Below, piece after piece: positions 1-8,680 of a stretch of 64,000 nt of DNA. The notes under the pieces were generated by a model that saw only the letters and a list, made by a program, of their open reading frames with translations, made no database searches and was not told the origin of the DNA. Position numbers and translations under genes: made by a program. The DNA comes from Dyadobacter luteus (GTDB taxonomy: Bacteria > Bacteroidota > Bacteroidia > Cytophagales > Spirosomataceae). The number at the start of each line of letters is the position of its first letter. Position 1 is the stretch's first letter. The DNA is taken from NCBI RefSeq assembly GCF_003383615.1, contig NZ_QNUL01000028.1:1-64000 (forward strand), given 5' to 3'.

Positions 1-600
1 GGTTACCTAGAAACAGGTACCTTTACTGGCTCGATCTAGTTTTTGGTGATCGTCTTACATTAAATAGGTAGTTCTAATTGCTTAGAAATGATTTTATTAT
101 CCTTGATACTAACTGAAGGTTTTATATTCTCGTAGCAGATTTCATACAGAATGCGGGTATAACCGTATTATGTTTTGAGAACTGGTTAGAGTAATTGTTG
201 AAGGTAGATATACTCTGCTAAGCGGAGAGGGTTTTAGAAAGTGTTCCGGTATTTTCTATTGCTTTTACAGGCGATCAGTTATTACCTTCAAAAGCCAGTG
301 AGTTATCAGTTTAGCCTGACCAAAGATATGTCGTAATTACCTCAATATAAGCTAATTGCTTGGTTTATTCAGATCCCTGCATCTCACAGTGCGGAAACAC
401 TCCACGAAAATGGTAGTGCAGAACTTCCTTAAGAAAGCCTGCATTTGGATATTAGTAATCACGTTGTTACTTTAGAGGTGGATTGATACCTGCTGATGTC
501 GGTAATGATTAAGGTATTTATTGGGGAATTTTGATTAGCGGGAGAATCGTGGGAGATTTAAACCAAGAGTTGCAATGCGTTGATTATTAATTTTTTACGT
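1..600. other. non-coding or decayed stretch, no intact gene
   Basis: No frame on either strand is open for a useful length here. On the plus strand, short stop-free pieces follow one another in changing frames, roughly 240-480 and then 480-560. Their amino-acid composition looks protein-like, for example an amphipathic piece at about 435-485. This is what a gene decayed by several stops and frameshifts would look like, but I do not recognise a parent family. It may equally be intergenic DNA. The nearby esterase and DUF1223 genes are clearly broken, which makes decay somewhat more likely. Confidence 0.3.
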
Positions 601-627
601 TTTGGGCTCGAATCTCTTCCTCTCTGC

Positions 628-661
628 AAAATGCCGTTTGAAGAAATTCAAGCGGCATTTT
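628..661. terminator. 15-bp stem-loop, probable terminator
   Basis: A 15-nt arm (628-642) pairs with 647-661 around a GAAA tetraloop with only one G-T wobble. The arms begin and end with A4/T4, so the hairpin could act as a terminator in either direction. It closes the gene-free 1-600 stretch on its right side, suggesting that a gene once ended here. Confidence 0.5.
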
Positions 662-721
662 CCGTATAGCGGACAATACGCGGGACAAAATTAGATACGT
701 TTGGTATGGAAACAAGCCCAT

Positions 722-761
722 AATAAGAAGCACTCAGCCATCAAGCTAAGTGCTTCTTATT
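722..761 (-). terminator. stem-loop terminator of the flavin monooxygenase gene
   Basis: A perfect 13-bp stem (722-734 with 749-761) around a 14-nt loop lies 27 bases past the stop codon of the minus-strand monooxygenase gene. The T-tract is weak, so termination strength is uncertain. Confidence 0.6.
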
Positions 762-787
762 CATATTATAAATCCAGGGAACTACTT

Positions 788-1798
788 TTAGCCTTCTTGT
801 TGCGCCTGCTTCAAAACCTCATAGCTATGAATACGCGCCTGCGGATCGTAGATGTGACTGGTCACCATGAGCTCATCAAGTTGCGTACGCTGTTGAAAAT
901 ACGTCAGATCTTTACTGATTTTATCTTTGTCGCCGATAAAAGTGTATTTCATCATTTGCATCACCGCAGCTTCCTCATAGTCGCTCCATAGTCCATCCAT
1001 ACTATCCACCGGTTGCTGCAAAGCACGTCTTTTACCTGTAATAATTCCGGTAGCCAATTGCAGAAATGAAGTAGCGAGCCGCTCGGCTTCACTGTTTGTA
1101 TCTGCCGCAATCACATTCACACATGCCATCACATAAGGTTGAGCAAGGTGTTTTGATGGCCTGAAATTGTTACGGTAAAGTTGAATTGCGGTAAGAAAAT
1201 GATTAGGCGCAAAGTGGCTTGCAAATGCATAAGGCAATCCCAGGTGGGCAGCCAAATGCGCACTATCAGGACTCGAACCTAATATCCAGATCGGAACATC
1301 CAACCCCTCTCCGGGAATCGCCCGCACCTTTGCATTGCTATTGTCCTTTGAAAAATAGGTTTGCAATGCCATTATATCGTCAGGAAAATCTTGCACCGAT
1401 TCCATATAGTTTCGCCTGAGCGCTCGTGCTGTAACCTGGTCTGTTCCTGGTGCACGACCAAGTCCCAGATCAATCCGGTCGGGGTATAGCGACGCAAGCG
1501 TACCAAATTGCTCGGCTACGATCAACGGTGCATGATTCGGTAACATAATACCTCCGCTCCCAACTCTGATTGTTTTCGTGCCTCCGGCAATATAGCCAAT
1601 CAATACTGAGGTCGCTGAGCTGGCAACACTTTCCATGTTGTGGTGCTCGGCAAGCCAATAGCGGTTGTAGCCAAGCTCTTCCACGCGCTGTGCGAGCCTC
1701 AGACTATTTTTGAACGTTACACCTGCATCATTTCCCTCTGTTATTGGGGCAAGATCCAGAATGGAAAAAGGTATATTTTGAATTAGTTTGTCTGCCAT
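788..1798 (-). CDS. LLM-class flavin-dependent oxidoreductase (YhbW/MsnO8 type)
   Basis: A cytoplasmic luciferase-like monooxygenase of 336 residues, about the length of E. coli YhbW. It starts directly in the first beta-strand ([11 protein letters not shown] at residues 9-19) and has the TIM-barrel signatures of the family: [15 protein letters not shown] near 42-56, [13 protein letters not shown] near 81-93 and [11 protein letters not shown] near 111-121. Members use reduced flavin supplied by a separate reductase to oxidise a small molecule; the substrate cannot be read from sequence. It is transcribed alone and ends before a stem-loop. A TAnnTTTG-like box (one mismatch) lies on the minus strand at 1815-1822 just upstream. 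No defect is visible. Confidence 0.85.
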   Translation of the reverse strand: MADKLIQNIPFSILDLAPITEGNDAGVTFKNSLRLAQRVEELGYNRYWLAEHHNMESVASSATSVLIGYIAGGTKTIRVGSGGIMLPNHAPLIVAEQFGTLASLYPDRIDLGLGRAPGTDQVTARALRRNYMESVQDFPDDIMALQTYFSKDNSNAKVRAIPGEGLDVPIWILGSSPDSAHLAAHLGLPYAFASHFAPNHFLTAIQLYRNNFRPSKHLAQPYVMACVNVIAADTNSEAERLATSFLQLATGIITGKRRALQQPVDSMDGLWSDYEEAAVMQMMKYTFIGDKDKISKDLTYFQQRTQLDELMVTSHIYDPQARIHSYEVLKQAQQEG

Positions 1799-1909
1799 AT
1801 CGAATTATAAACTGCAAGAATACTTCTATTAAAAAGCATTTATTCAGTTTATGAGTTCCTGAACGCGGCTATCCCCTGACATAGTAACTTACCGCAACAA
1901 GCAAAACTA

Positions 1910-2800
1910 TTACCCTGCCATTCTTTTATACTCATCGAAATATTGATTCAAAAACAGCACCACACACCCCGCCGCATCGCTCCAGTACTCAAAATTGTGC
2001 GCACCAGGCTGTTCAAGATAACTATGGTCTACTGTGAGTTGGCTGAGCTGTTGGTGTAATGCTCTGTTGTAGGACAAAAAAGGATCCGACTCGCCGCAAG
2101 TTAAGATCAGGTGCTGTTACGTGAACTGATATTGCGCACAGTTCGACAAAATATCATAACTCTTCCAGTCTGCCACATCAATCAATTGATCTATCCCAAA
2201 ACCTTTCATATATGGCTCAATGGAAACAGCTCCGCACATACTTCCTATAGCACCAAATTTTGATGAGTATTTACCACCCACGCGTAACGAGCCGTAACCA
2301 CCCATGCTCCATCCCATTATCGCCCTGGCAAAACGGCTTTTAATAGTTGGATAATTCAGGTCAATATAAGCAGGCAGCTCCTCTCCCAGAAAACTTTCAT
2401 ACTGCACGTTCTTTTGTTTGTTACTATTCAGATACCATTTATCATAGCCGCCATCGGGAATAACAAAAACAATTTGGTACAGATCTGCCAATTTTCTTAA
2501 CGAGGGAATATCCACCTGAATGGTTCTGATCGGATTGCCGCTATAGCCATGTAACACATAGACAGAAGGGTAGCTCCCCCCCTTTTCCGGTTTGATGACC
2601 AGCGTAAAAATCTGTTTGTTTATCGATGTAGAGTGTACTTGAAGGGTATCCACCTTCGAAGCATCAGCTTCTAACCTAATCAATAGCATCGATAACAGAA
2701 CCAACCTGATCCCAAGTCTGTGCGGCGATGTGATTTTCACAATGTTTGAAAATACACTTTTGTTTACAGTCTCAAAAATCTCTTTTGTCAATGTTTTCAT
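1910..2800 (-). pseudogene. esterase (PF00756, esterase D/FrmB fold) interrupted by an in-frame TAA
   Basis: The 5' part reads 227 residues with an esterase fold: HGYSGNP near 84-90 and the nucleophile elbow GWSMGG with Ser165. Translation then meets TAA at 2117-2119. Reading on in the same frame gives 68 further residues of obvious esterase sequence, including CGESDPF (Asp239) and PGAHNFEYW (His268), up to TAA at 1910-1912. The full frame of about 296 codons is the usual family length, so a single base change creating codon 228 explains the break. The truncated product would lack the catalytic Asp and His. The true start may be later than 2800, since the hydrophobic stretch begins near residue 30. 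A sequencing error is the main alternative. Confidence 0.8.
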
Positions 2801-2885
2801 ATCCTGTGGTTTGTTCAGGATGCAAACTTAAACGTGAGAAATCTGAGAATACTTAACATATGTTGAGGGGAAACTTCTTCTCTTT

Positions 2886-3635
2886 CTAATTCCCCTTCAC
2901 AAACTGATACAAATAAGGTGCTTTGTGCGCCCCTCCGCTATACTGCTTTTCTAACCTCTCCAGTATGCCAAGCCCCAGTACCTTTCGCTGAAAACCGGAG
3001 CGTCTCAACTTTTGGCCCAGAATCGTTTCATATAATTTCTGAAGTTCGCGCATAGTAAACGACTCAGGAAGCAAAGGTGCAGCCCAGCTATCATTCCCAC
3101 CCAGTTTTCTGTCAAGATCTGCCCTAAGCGTATCCAGCGCTTTCTGAATAATTGCCTGGTGATCCAGCATCAGCTGGGGCAGATTTTCCAATGTATACCA
3201 AACGCAGGTATCTGAAAGTGTATCGGGAACCGGAGCGGCTTTGCTGAAATCGATAAGCGCATAATAACCTACTGAAACGAAACGGCGTAAAAGCCAGTGA
3301 TCATCAGCCGGATTCATCCCTTTAGCCTGCATAATGGTTCGTAGGGGAACCTTGTCGTAACGGGCCAAATCTCCGAAAGTATAAAACTGATCAAGGTAGA
3401 TATCCGCAAGTCCTGTTCGCTCATGCAGCACGCGTCGGGCTGCATCGTTCAAATTTTCACTTTCTCTGATGAACCCTCCTGGCAGTGCACAAAGCGTAGT
3501 GTTACGGTATTCAAGCAAAAGAATTTTGAGCTGATCCTGATCAAATCCAAAAATCACAAAATCCATAGCCAATCCGGGTAAGTAGCCAATTCCCCGTGAA
3601 TTCTGATGTAGTTGGTTTTCTTTATGTTCACTCAT
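2886..3635 (-). CDS. Nudix-related transcriptional regulator (NrtR/AraR-like)
   Basis: A 249-residue protein with an N-terminal Nudix domain (about 20-150) and a C-terminal winged-helix region (about 170-249, ending in a basic LRRSGFQRKVLG helix). This is the layout of NrtR-type regulators, which in Bacteroidota include the arabinose regulator AraR. The Nudix box, starting at Gly54, keeps Glu60, Arg68, Glu72 and Gly75. However, the two other acidic positions of the REUXEE core are Val69 and Arg73, so hydrolase activity is unlikely and a ligand-sensing role is favoured. It is divergent from a secreted carboxylesterase, with a 21-bp palindrome in the 139-bp gap. I infer that it controls that esterase and perhaps itself. 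The ligand is unknown, probably a sugar. Confidence 0.82.
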   Translation of the reverse strand: MSEHKENQLHQNSRGIGYLPGLAMDFVIFGFDQDQLKILLLEYRNTTLCALPGGFIRESENLNDAARRVLHERTGLADIYLDQFYTFGDLARYDKVPLRTIMQAKGMNPADDHWLLRRFVSVGYYALIDFSKAAPVPDTLSDTCVWYTLENLPQLMLDHQAIIQKALDTLRADLDRKLGGNDSWAAPLLPESFTMRELQKLYETILGQKLRRSGFQRKVLGLGILERLEKQYSGGAHKAPYLYQFVKGN

Positions 3636-3695
3636 TATAGTAAAATAAGATGTGCAAGTTAGAAAAAAGAAAGATTGTCAAAAGATTTATTTATT

Positions 3696-3716
3696 ATTGT
3701 CCCACAATGAGACAAT
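3696..3716. promoter_or_regulatory. candidate operator palindrome of the Nudix regulator
   Basis: A 21-bp near-perfect palindrome with 9-nt arms (ATTGTCCCA and TGAGACAAT), one mismatch and a 3-nt centre, in the divergent promoter region between the Nudix regulator and the carboxylesterase. The half-site ATTGTC recurs at 3674-3679 and 3734-3739. Position and symmetry fit a dimeric winged-helix regulator; binding is inferred. Confidence 0.55.
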
Positions 3717-3774
3717 ATTGATTTAGTGATCCGATTGTCGTAATTAAATAGCACCTATTCTTCATAAGACTTAA

Positions 3775-5409
3775 ATGAAAACTATTTTTATTACTATGTT
3801 GCTCGCTATGCAAATGTTGCATACAGCCACTGCCCAATCCGTTAAAACGGCATCCGCGCCACAAGCCAAAACTGCTAACGGTCTGGTTGAAGGCGTCACT
3901 GAATCATCCGGAGTCCGCTCATTTAAGGGGATTCCATTCGCAGCGCCACCTGTAGGTTCGTTAAGATGGCGTGAACCACAACCGGTTAAAAACTGGCAGG
4001 GAATCCGAAAAACGAACAAATTTGGTCCACGTGCCATGCAAAATGCAGTATTTGGAGACATGGGTTTCCGCTCAGATGGCATGAGTGAAGACTGTCTGTA
4101 CCTAAATGTATGGACACCTGCGAAATCGGCCACCGAGAAACTGCCTGTACTTGTGTATTTCTACGGCGGAGGATTTATAGCAGGTGATGGCTCAGAGGGT
4201 CGTTACGACGGAGAGAGTATGGCAACCAAAGGTATTGTGAGCCTCACTGTCAACTACCGCCTGGGTGTGTTCGGCTTTTATGCTTCTGAAGCGCTGACCA
4301 AGGAATCGCCTCACAACGCTTCCGGCAATTATGGATATCTGGATCAGGCAGCAGCTCTGGCCTGGGTGAAACAGAATATTGCAGCTTTTGGCGGTGATCC
4401 AAACCGTGTTACGATTGCAGGAGAATCAGCTGGTTCGCTTTCTGTGAGTGCATTGATGGCCTCTCCGCTGTCTAAAAACCTTTTCTCGGCAGCCATCGGC
4501 GAAAGCGGCTCAGTCTTGGGTACACTACCACCGGTGCAATTGACTCAGGCAGAGCAGGCAGGAGCCAAATTCAACGAGCAGCTGGGTAAGAAAACACTTG
4601 CAGAAATGCGTGCTATACCTGCTGAAGAATTATTGAAGGCTACTGCAGGATCAGGCGTCCCCCGATTCTCTTCTGCTGTGGACGGATACTTTTTCCCTGA
4701 AGCCCCTTTGAAAATATTCCAAGAAGGAAAACAGTCTCAGGTACCTTTACTTGCAGGTTGGAACACGGAGGAAATGAATTTCAGAATGGTTTTAGGCAAA
4801 GAGGAACCTAATTTGGAAAACTACAAAAAGGCGGTTCAGAAACTATATGGTGAGCAAGCCGACAAGATTCTAAAGGAATACTCAGCCAGCTCCGACGCTG
4901 AAGTGGAGCAGGTGGCGACCGATCTTGCAGGTGATCGTTTTATTGGGTTCGGGACCTGGAAATGGATAGATCTCCAAAGCAAAACAGGTGGCGACAAACC
5001 GGTATACCGCTATCTTTATGGCCGCCCACGTCCTGCTATGAGTGCTGAGATAGGAAATGTAACAGCAAACCTTGCAGGTGGGGTTTCCAAAAGTACGGAA
5101 GCCAGCAAAGCGCCATTGCCAAAAGGGGCAGTACACTCTGCGGAAATCGAATATGCCATGGGAAATCTTTCACACAATAAGGTCTATGCCTGGACGCCGG
5201 ACGACCATAAAGTGTCGGCAACGATGCAGGATTACTTTGTCAACTTTATCAAAAAAGGAGATCCAAACGGAAAAGGTTTGCCGCAATGGACAGCCGTCAA
5301 AAAAGACGCAAACGCGGCCTACATGTATCTGGATGTGAACAGCAGCTTAAAAACGGAAAAGCATAGAGGGCGTTACATTTTATTGGAGGAAATAGCTGGT
5401 AAAAATTAA
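3775..5409 (+). CDS. secreted type-B carboxylesterase
   Basis: A 544-residue alpha/beta hydrolase of the carboxylesterase/para-nitrobenzyl esterase family. A signal peptide covers about 1-20 (MKTIFITML to HTATAQ). Family landmarks are intact: the N-terminal GIPFAAPPVG loop, EDCLYLNVW near 105-113, the oxyanion-hole YGGGF near 129-133, the nucleophile elbow GESAGS with Ser218, and the late HSAEIEYAMGN motif holding the catalytic His. It should cleave carboxylic esters in the periplasm or outside the cell, possibly acyl groups on glycans. It is divergent from the Nudix regulator, and a strong hairpin follows. The start is the only ATG before the signal peptide. Confidence 0.9.
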   Translation: MKTIFITMLLAMQMLHTATAQSVKTASAPQAKTANGLVEGVTESSGVRSFKGIPFAAPPVGSLRWREPQPVKNWQGIRKTNKFGPRAMQNAVFGDMGFRSDGMSEDCLYLNVWTPAKSATEKLPVLVYFYGGGFIAGDGSEGRYDGESMATKGIVSLTVNYRLGVFGFYASEALTKESPHNASGNYGYLDQAAALAWVKQNIAAFGGDPNRVTIAGESAGSLSVSALMASPLSKNLFSAAIGESGSVLGTLPPVQLTQAEQAGAKFNEQLGKKTLAEMRAIPAEELLKATAGSGVPRFSSAVDGYFFPEAPLKIFQEGKQSQVPLLAGWNTEEMNFRMVLGKEEPNLENYKKAVQKLYGEQADKILKEYSASSDAEVEQVATDLAGDRFIGFGTWKWIDLQSKTGGDKPVYRYLYGRPRPAMSAEIGNVTANLAGGVSKSTEASKAPLPKGAVHSAEIEYAMGNLSHNKVYAWTPDDHKVSATMQDYFVNFIKKGDPNGKGLPQWTAVKKDANAAYMYLDVNSSLKTEKHRGRYILLEEIAGKN

Positions 5410-5444
5410 CCGCTTCTTCATTGCAAACTTCTCTGAAAAACAAC

Positions 5445-5478
5445 AATGCAGTGGCTGGCGCAATCTTGCCACTGCATT
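5445..5478 (+). terminator. stem-loop terminator after the carboxylesterase
   Basis: A perfect 11-bp stem (5445-5455 with 5468-5478) and a 12-nt loop, 36 bases after the carboxylesterase stop. It sits between convergent coding regions and may serve both. Confidence 0.65.
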
Positions 5479-5527
5479 ATATTAACAGTAATTACCTAAC
5501 TGAATATACTCGTTAAGGCTAAGTATT

Positions 5528-5980
5528 TTACGTTATTTTTAATCGGTTCGCTGCCAGAATATTACCTGACTTTTTATTCTGAACCAGTCCTAATACTTCC
5601 CAGTCTTCTGCCGAAAACCCCTCCGGTAACCCGACAATAACCTCTCCTCTTCCGGAGTTATCCAGTGCAAAAGAGCGCAACACTCTTACAATCTGCGCGT
5701 GGCGTAATGTTCTGCCCATGTTCCCACCTCATTTGATATGCCGTTCTGCCTGTTTCTGTACCACCGCAATCACCAATTCCGAACTCTCGATTTTTCCAGA
5801 AACCTGATAGGTAATAGCCATTTTCCCTTCGTGTCGCTCACCATTCAATTTCAGAGAATTGCCTGGCGTATTCTGAAAACTACTAATCAGAGCTTTGGCT
5901 ACTGCCACCTGATCTGATCCAACAAATTCCGCTTTCCCATTAACAACAACCTGTGGCGTATAAACCTGACTTTGCAACCG
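5528..5980 (-). pseudogene. DUF1223 family remnant: N-terminal half missing and an in-frame TGA
   Basis: On the minus strand from about 5980 the frame reads QSQVYTPQVVVNGKAEFVG, the hallmark middle segment of DUF1223 thioredoxin-fold proteins. It continues to HIK, hits TGA at 5729-5731, and resumes in the same frame with GGNMGRTLRHAQIVR, the hallmark C-terminal segment, ending at 5528. The family usually has Arg or a similar residue where TGA stands, so CGA to TGA is a likely cause. The N-terminal half, which should carry the CxxC-like redox motif, is absent in all frames upstream. A stop lies only two codons before the conserved block, so this is a truncated remnant, not a functional gene. 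Confidence 0.78.
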
Positions 5981-6247
5981 TCAGGCTTGTCGAAGCCCGG
6001 GAGTGAAGACATCAGAATTCCGCTCGAATATACAGTAAAAACTGGCACGCGAACACATAAAACATCCTATTTCTAAAAATTTCACATTTTATTTTAATGT
6101 ATTTAATTTACTCAAAATCAAATATTTAAATCATCATTATTAGTTAACAAAAATGAACCTTATCTAAAATTACCAATATTTTTCTCCCTCGACCTTCGGG
6201 ATAAAAGTGCCTGCGCTACTTCCATAGAGTAAGTAATATAAAACTTT

Positions 6248-8665
6248 ATGGATTTAAAATTACGCAGTAAGTCTACCCGATTCATTTTTACCTCTATCCT
6301 ACTGCTGTACTCATTGCAGAGTATGGCTCAGCTCTACGTTCACGGAACCATCAAAGGGATTTCGGGAGAAGGAATTCCCGGTGTTGCGGTTCAGATCAAA
6401 AATTCATCACGGGGCGAACATACCGACGCTGACGGTAAGTTTCGTATTAATGGTCTTAAATCCGGAACCTATCAACTTTTGTTTTCGGCAGTAGGATATA
6501 AGAATCACCAACGGGACGTGACGCTGAAAAGCGGACAAAATCAGGAAGTGCTGATCGTGATGGAAGAAAACTCACAGCATCTGAATGAAGTCCGCGTTGT
6601 TGGGAAAACAGAAAGCAGAGCACTTAAGGAAGGAGCCTATAACGTCAATGCACTTGATACGAAGGCATTTGCGAATACATCTTCCGACATTAACCAGGTG
6701 CTTAACCGTATGAGTGGTGTCAGGATACAGGAAAGTGGTGGTTTGGGTTCCGACTTTCGGTTTTCATTGAACGGCCTCTCCGGAAACCATATTAAGTTTT
6801 TCATCGATGGAATACCCATGGAGTCATTCGGAGGAGGTTTGTCGTTGAATAACATACCCGTCAATCTTGCCGAAAGAATAGAAGTGTATAAAGGTGTTGT
6901 TCCAGCTTACCTGGGGTCGGATGCACTGGGTGGTGCTGTCAATATAGTTACCAAAGGCAAAGGTAACAACAAGCTGGACGCAAGCTATTCCATCGGTTCG
7001 TTTAACACCCACCGTGCAGCCCTTTCAGGAAGTTACACTGCTCCTAAATCCGGAATTACGGTCAACATCAGCTCTTACTACAATTTTTCTGACAACAACT
7101 ACTGGATGCGGAATAATCCTGAGGCGAATGTAAAATTACAGGTAATTGAAGATGGTAAATTCGTTGTAAAAGATCGTCTCAGACGTTTTCACGATGGTTT
7201 TGAATCCTATATGGGACAAATTGAAGTGGGGATATCCAACAAAAAATGGGCGGATGTATTTGTTCTGGGTTTGACACATACGAATACCTACAAAGAGCGC
7301 CAGACGGGCGCTACCCAGGATAAAGTTATCGGAGAGATGACCAACAAAAGCCATAACACGGTACCCTCCCTGCGTTACCGCAAAGACGATTTATTTGTTA
7401 AAGGACTTGCATTAAGGGCTTTTGCTAATATTTCGAATGACAAATCGGTGGTTACCGATACAAGTTCGAGAACCTGGTATCAGTGGAACGGAATTCCTGA
7501 TCGTGTAAATCAAACCAGCGGAGAATTAAACGTAAACAAGTCTATCACGCATCTTACGGGAGGAAATGCACTTGCCCAGCTCAACCTGAACTATGCGCTG
7601 ACACCAGACCACATGTTCAACCTGAACTATAACTACAATGCTTCATTCAGGGAAAGTTACAATGAGATTGACCCCTATAATCACTCTTACGACCGGTCAA
7701 ACCGCCTGAACAAGAAGATTCTGGGTTTTACCTACCAACAGGATTTCTTTGATTCAAGGCTATCTAATAGCTTCTTTGTTAAACATTTCGGATTTTCAGG
7801 TAAGGTAATCGGTACCGACAGTTCAGTATCCAAAGAGCACTCCAGCTACTGGGGATATGGCGGGGCTTCCCGATTCAAACTGACAGAAGGAACGGGTATT
7901 AAAGCTTCGTATGAATATGCGCTTCGGTTGCCAGGACTGATCGAACTGTACGGAAATGCGGAAGAGGTGATTGGAAATGCCAATCTCCAACCAGAAAACA
8001 GCAACAACTACAACCTTGGCGTGTTTTTCACGAAACGTGTAAATAATCACACGTTCTTCGCAGAAGCCTCAGCATTTTACCGTAACACCAAAAACTATAT
8101 CTATTCGATGCCTGCATTAAGCTCCGTAGGTGGTGATTTCTCTATGTACTACAACGCAGGAGGTATCAAAATCAATGGGTTTGAAGCAGATTTGAGATAT
8201 GAGTACTTCCGCTTACTCAGCTTTTCTGTGAATATGAGTTACATGAACGCGGTGGACCGGGAACGCTACGTGCGGGGAACCAACCGCGAAAAGATCACCT
8301 ACCTGAGCCGCATTCCGAACCAGCCGTGGCTTTACGGTAGCACGGATTTTAATATCGGAAAAAGTGATCTGTTCGGGAAAGGCACCCGCCTGCAGTTCAA
8401 CTGGTTTACACAATTCATCAACAGCTACTCGCTCAGCTGGTCGAAACTGGGTAATAAGTCCACCAAGGATTATATACCAGTTCAATTCATTCAGAATGTT
8501 GGAATTACCTACTCTTTGAAATCGGGCAGATACAACATAACTCTTGAAAGCCGCAACCTGACAGATCAGATTGCTTATGACAATTTCAAACTACAAAAAC
8601 CAGGCCGCTCTTTCTCTCTGAAACTGAGGTACGTGCTCTCTTCTTACAATCTTTTTAATTATTAA
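6248..8665 (+). CDS. TonB-dependent siderophore receptor, XusA-like
   Basis: An 805-residue outer-membrane receptor. A signal peptide (1-27, ending SMAQ) is followed by a carboxypeptidase-regulatory-like domain (about 28-110), a plug domain (about 115-235, with SDINQVLNRMSGVRIQ and YKGVVPAYLGSDALGGAVNIV), and a 22-strand-type barrel to the C-terminal Tyr. It is followed after 15 bases by a DUF4374 lipoprotein and then a PepSY membrane protein. That gene order is the one known for XusABC of Bacteroides thetaiotaomicron, which takes up ferric siderophores made by other bacteria. The substrate assignment rests on this context. The 267 bp upstream are AT-rich with no gene. No Fur box was identified with confidence. 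Confidence 0.85.
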   Translation: MDLKLRSKSTRFIFTSILLLYSLQSMAQLYVHGTIKGISGEGIPGVAVQIKNSSRGEHTDADGKFRINGLKSGTYQLLFSAVGYKNHQRDVTLKSGQNQEVLIVMEENSQHLNEVRVVGKTESRALKEGAYNVNALDTKAFANTSSDINQVLNRMSGVRIQESGGLGSDFRFSLNGLSGNHIKFFIDGIPMESFGGGLSLNNIPVNLAERIEVYKGVVPAYLGSDALGGAVNIVTKGKGNNKLDASYSIGSFNTHRAALSGSYTAPKSGITVNISSYYNFSDNNYWMRNNPEANVKLQVIEDGKFVVKDRLRRFHDGFESYMGQIEVGISNKKWADVFVLGLTHTNTYKERQTGATQDKVIGEMTNKSHNTVPSLRYRKDDLFVKGLALRAFANISNDKSVVTDTSSRTWYQWNGIPDRVNQTSGELNVNKSITHLTGGNALAQLNLNYALTPDHMFNLNYNYNASFRESYNEIDPYNHSYDRSNRLNKKILGFTYQQDFFDSRLSNSFFVKHFGFSGKVIGTDSSVSKEHSSYWGYGGASRFKLTEGTGIKASYEYALRLPGLIELYGNAEEVIGNANLQPENSNNYNLGVFFTKRVNNHTFFAEASAFYRNTKNYIYSMPALSSVGGDFSMYYNAGGIKINGFEADLRYEYFRLLSFSVNMSYMNAVDRERYVRGTNREKITYLSRIPNQPWLYGSTDFNIGKSDLFGKGTRLQFNWFTQFINSYSLSWSKLGNKSTKDYIPVQFIQNVGITYSLKSGRYNITLESRNLTDQIAYDNFKLQKPGRSFSLKLRYVLSSYNLFNY

Positions 8666-8680
8666 TCAATTTCTAAATAT

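Noticed and set aside
701-991. 96-residue plus-strand frame overlapping the monooxygenase gene
   Set aside because: Antisense to the well-supported flavin monooxygenase end and across its terminator; no protein-like features.
1910-5980. Stop-codon reassignment or recoding, since two genes have in-frame stops
   Set aside because: The two stops differ (TAA and TGA), dozens of other genes use both as normal ends, one gene is also truncated, and no selenocysteine-type element is visible.
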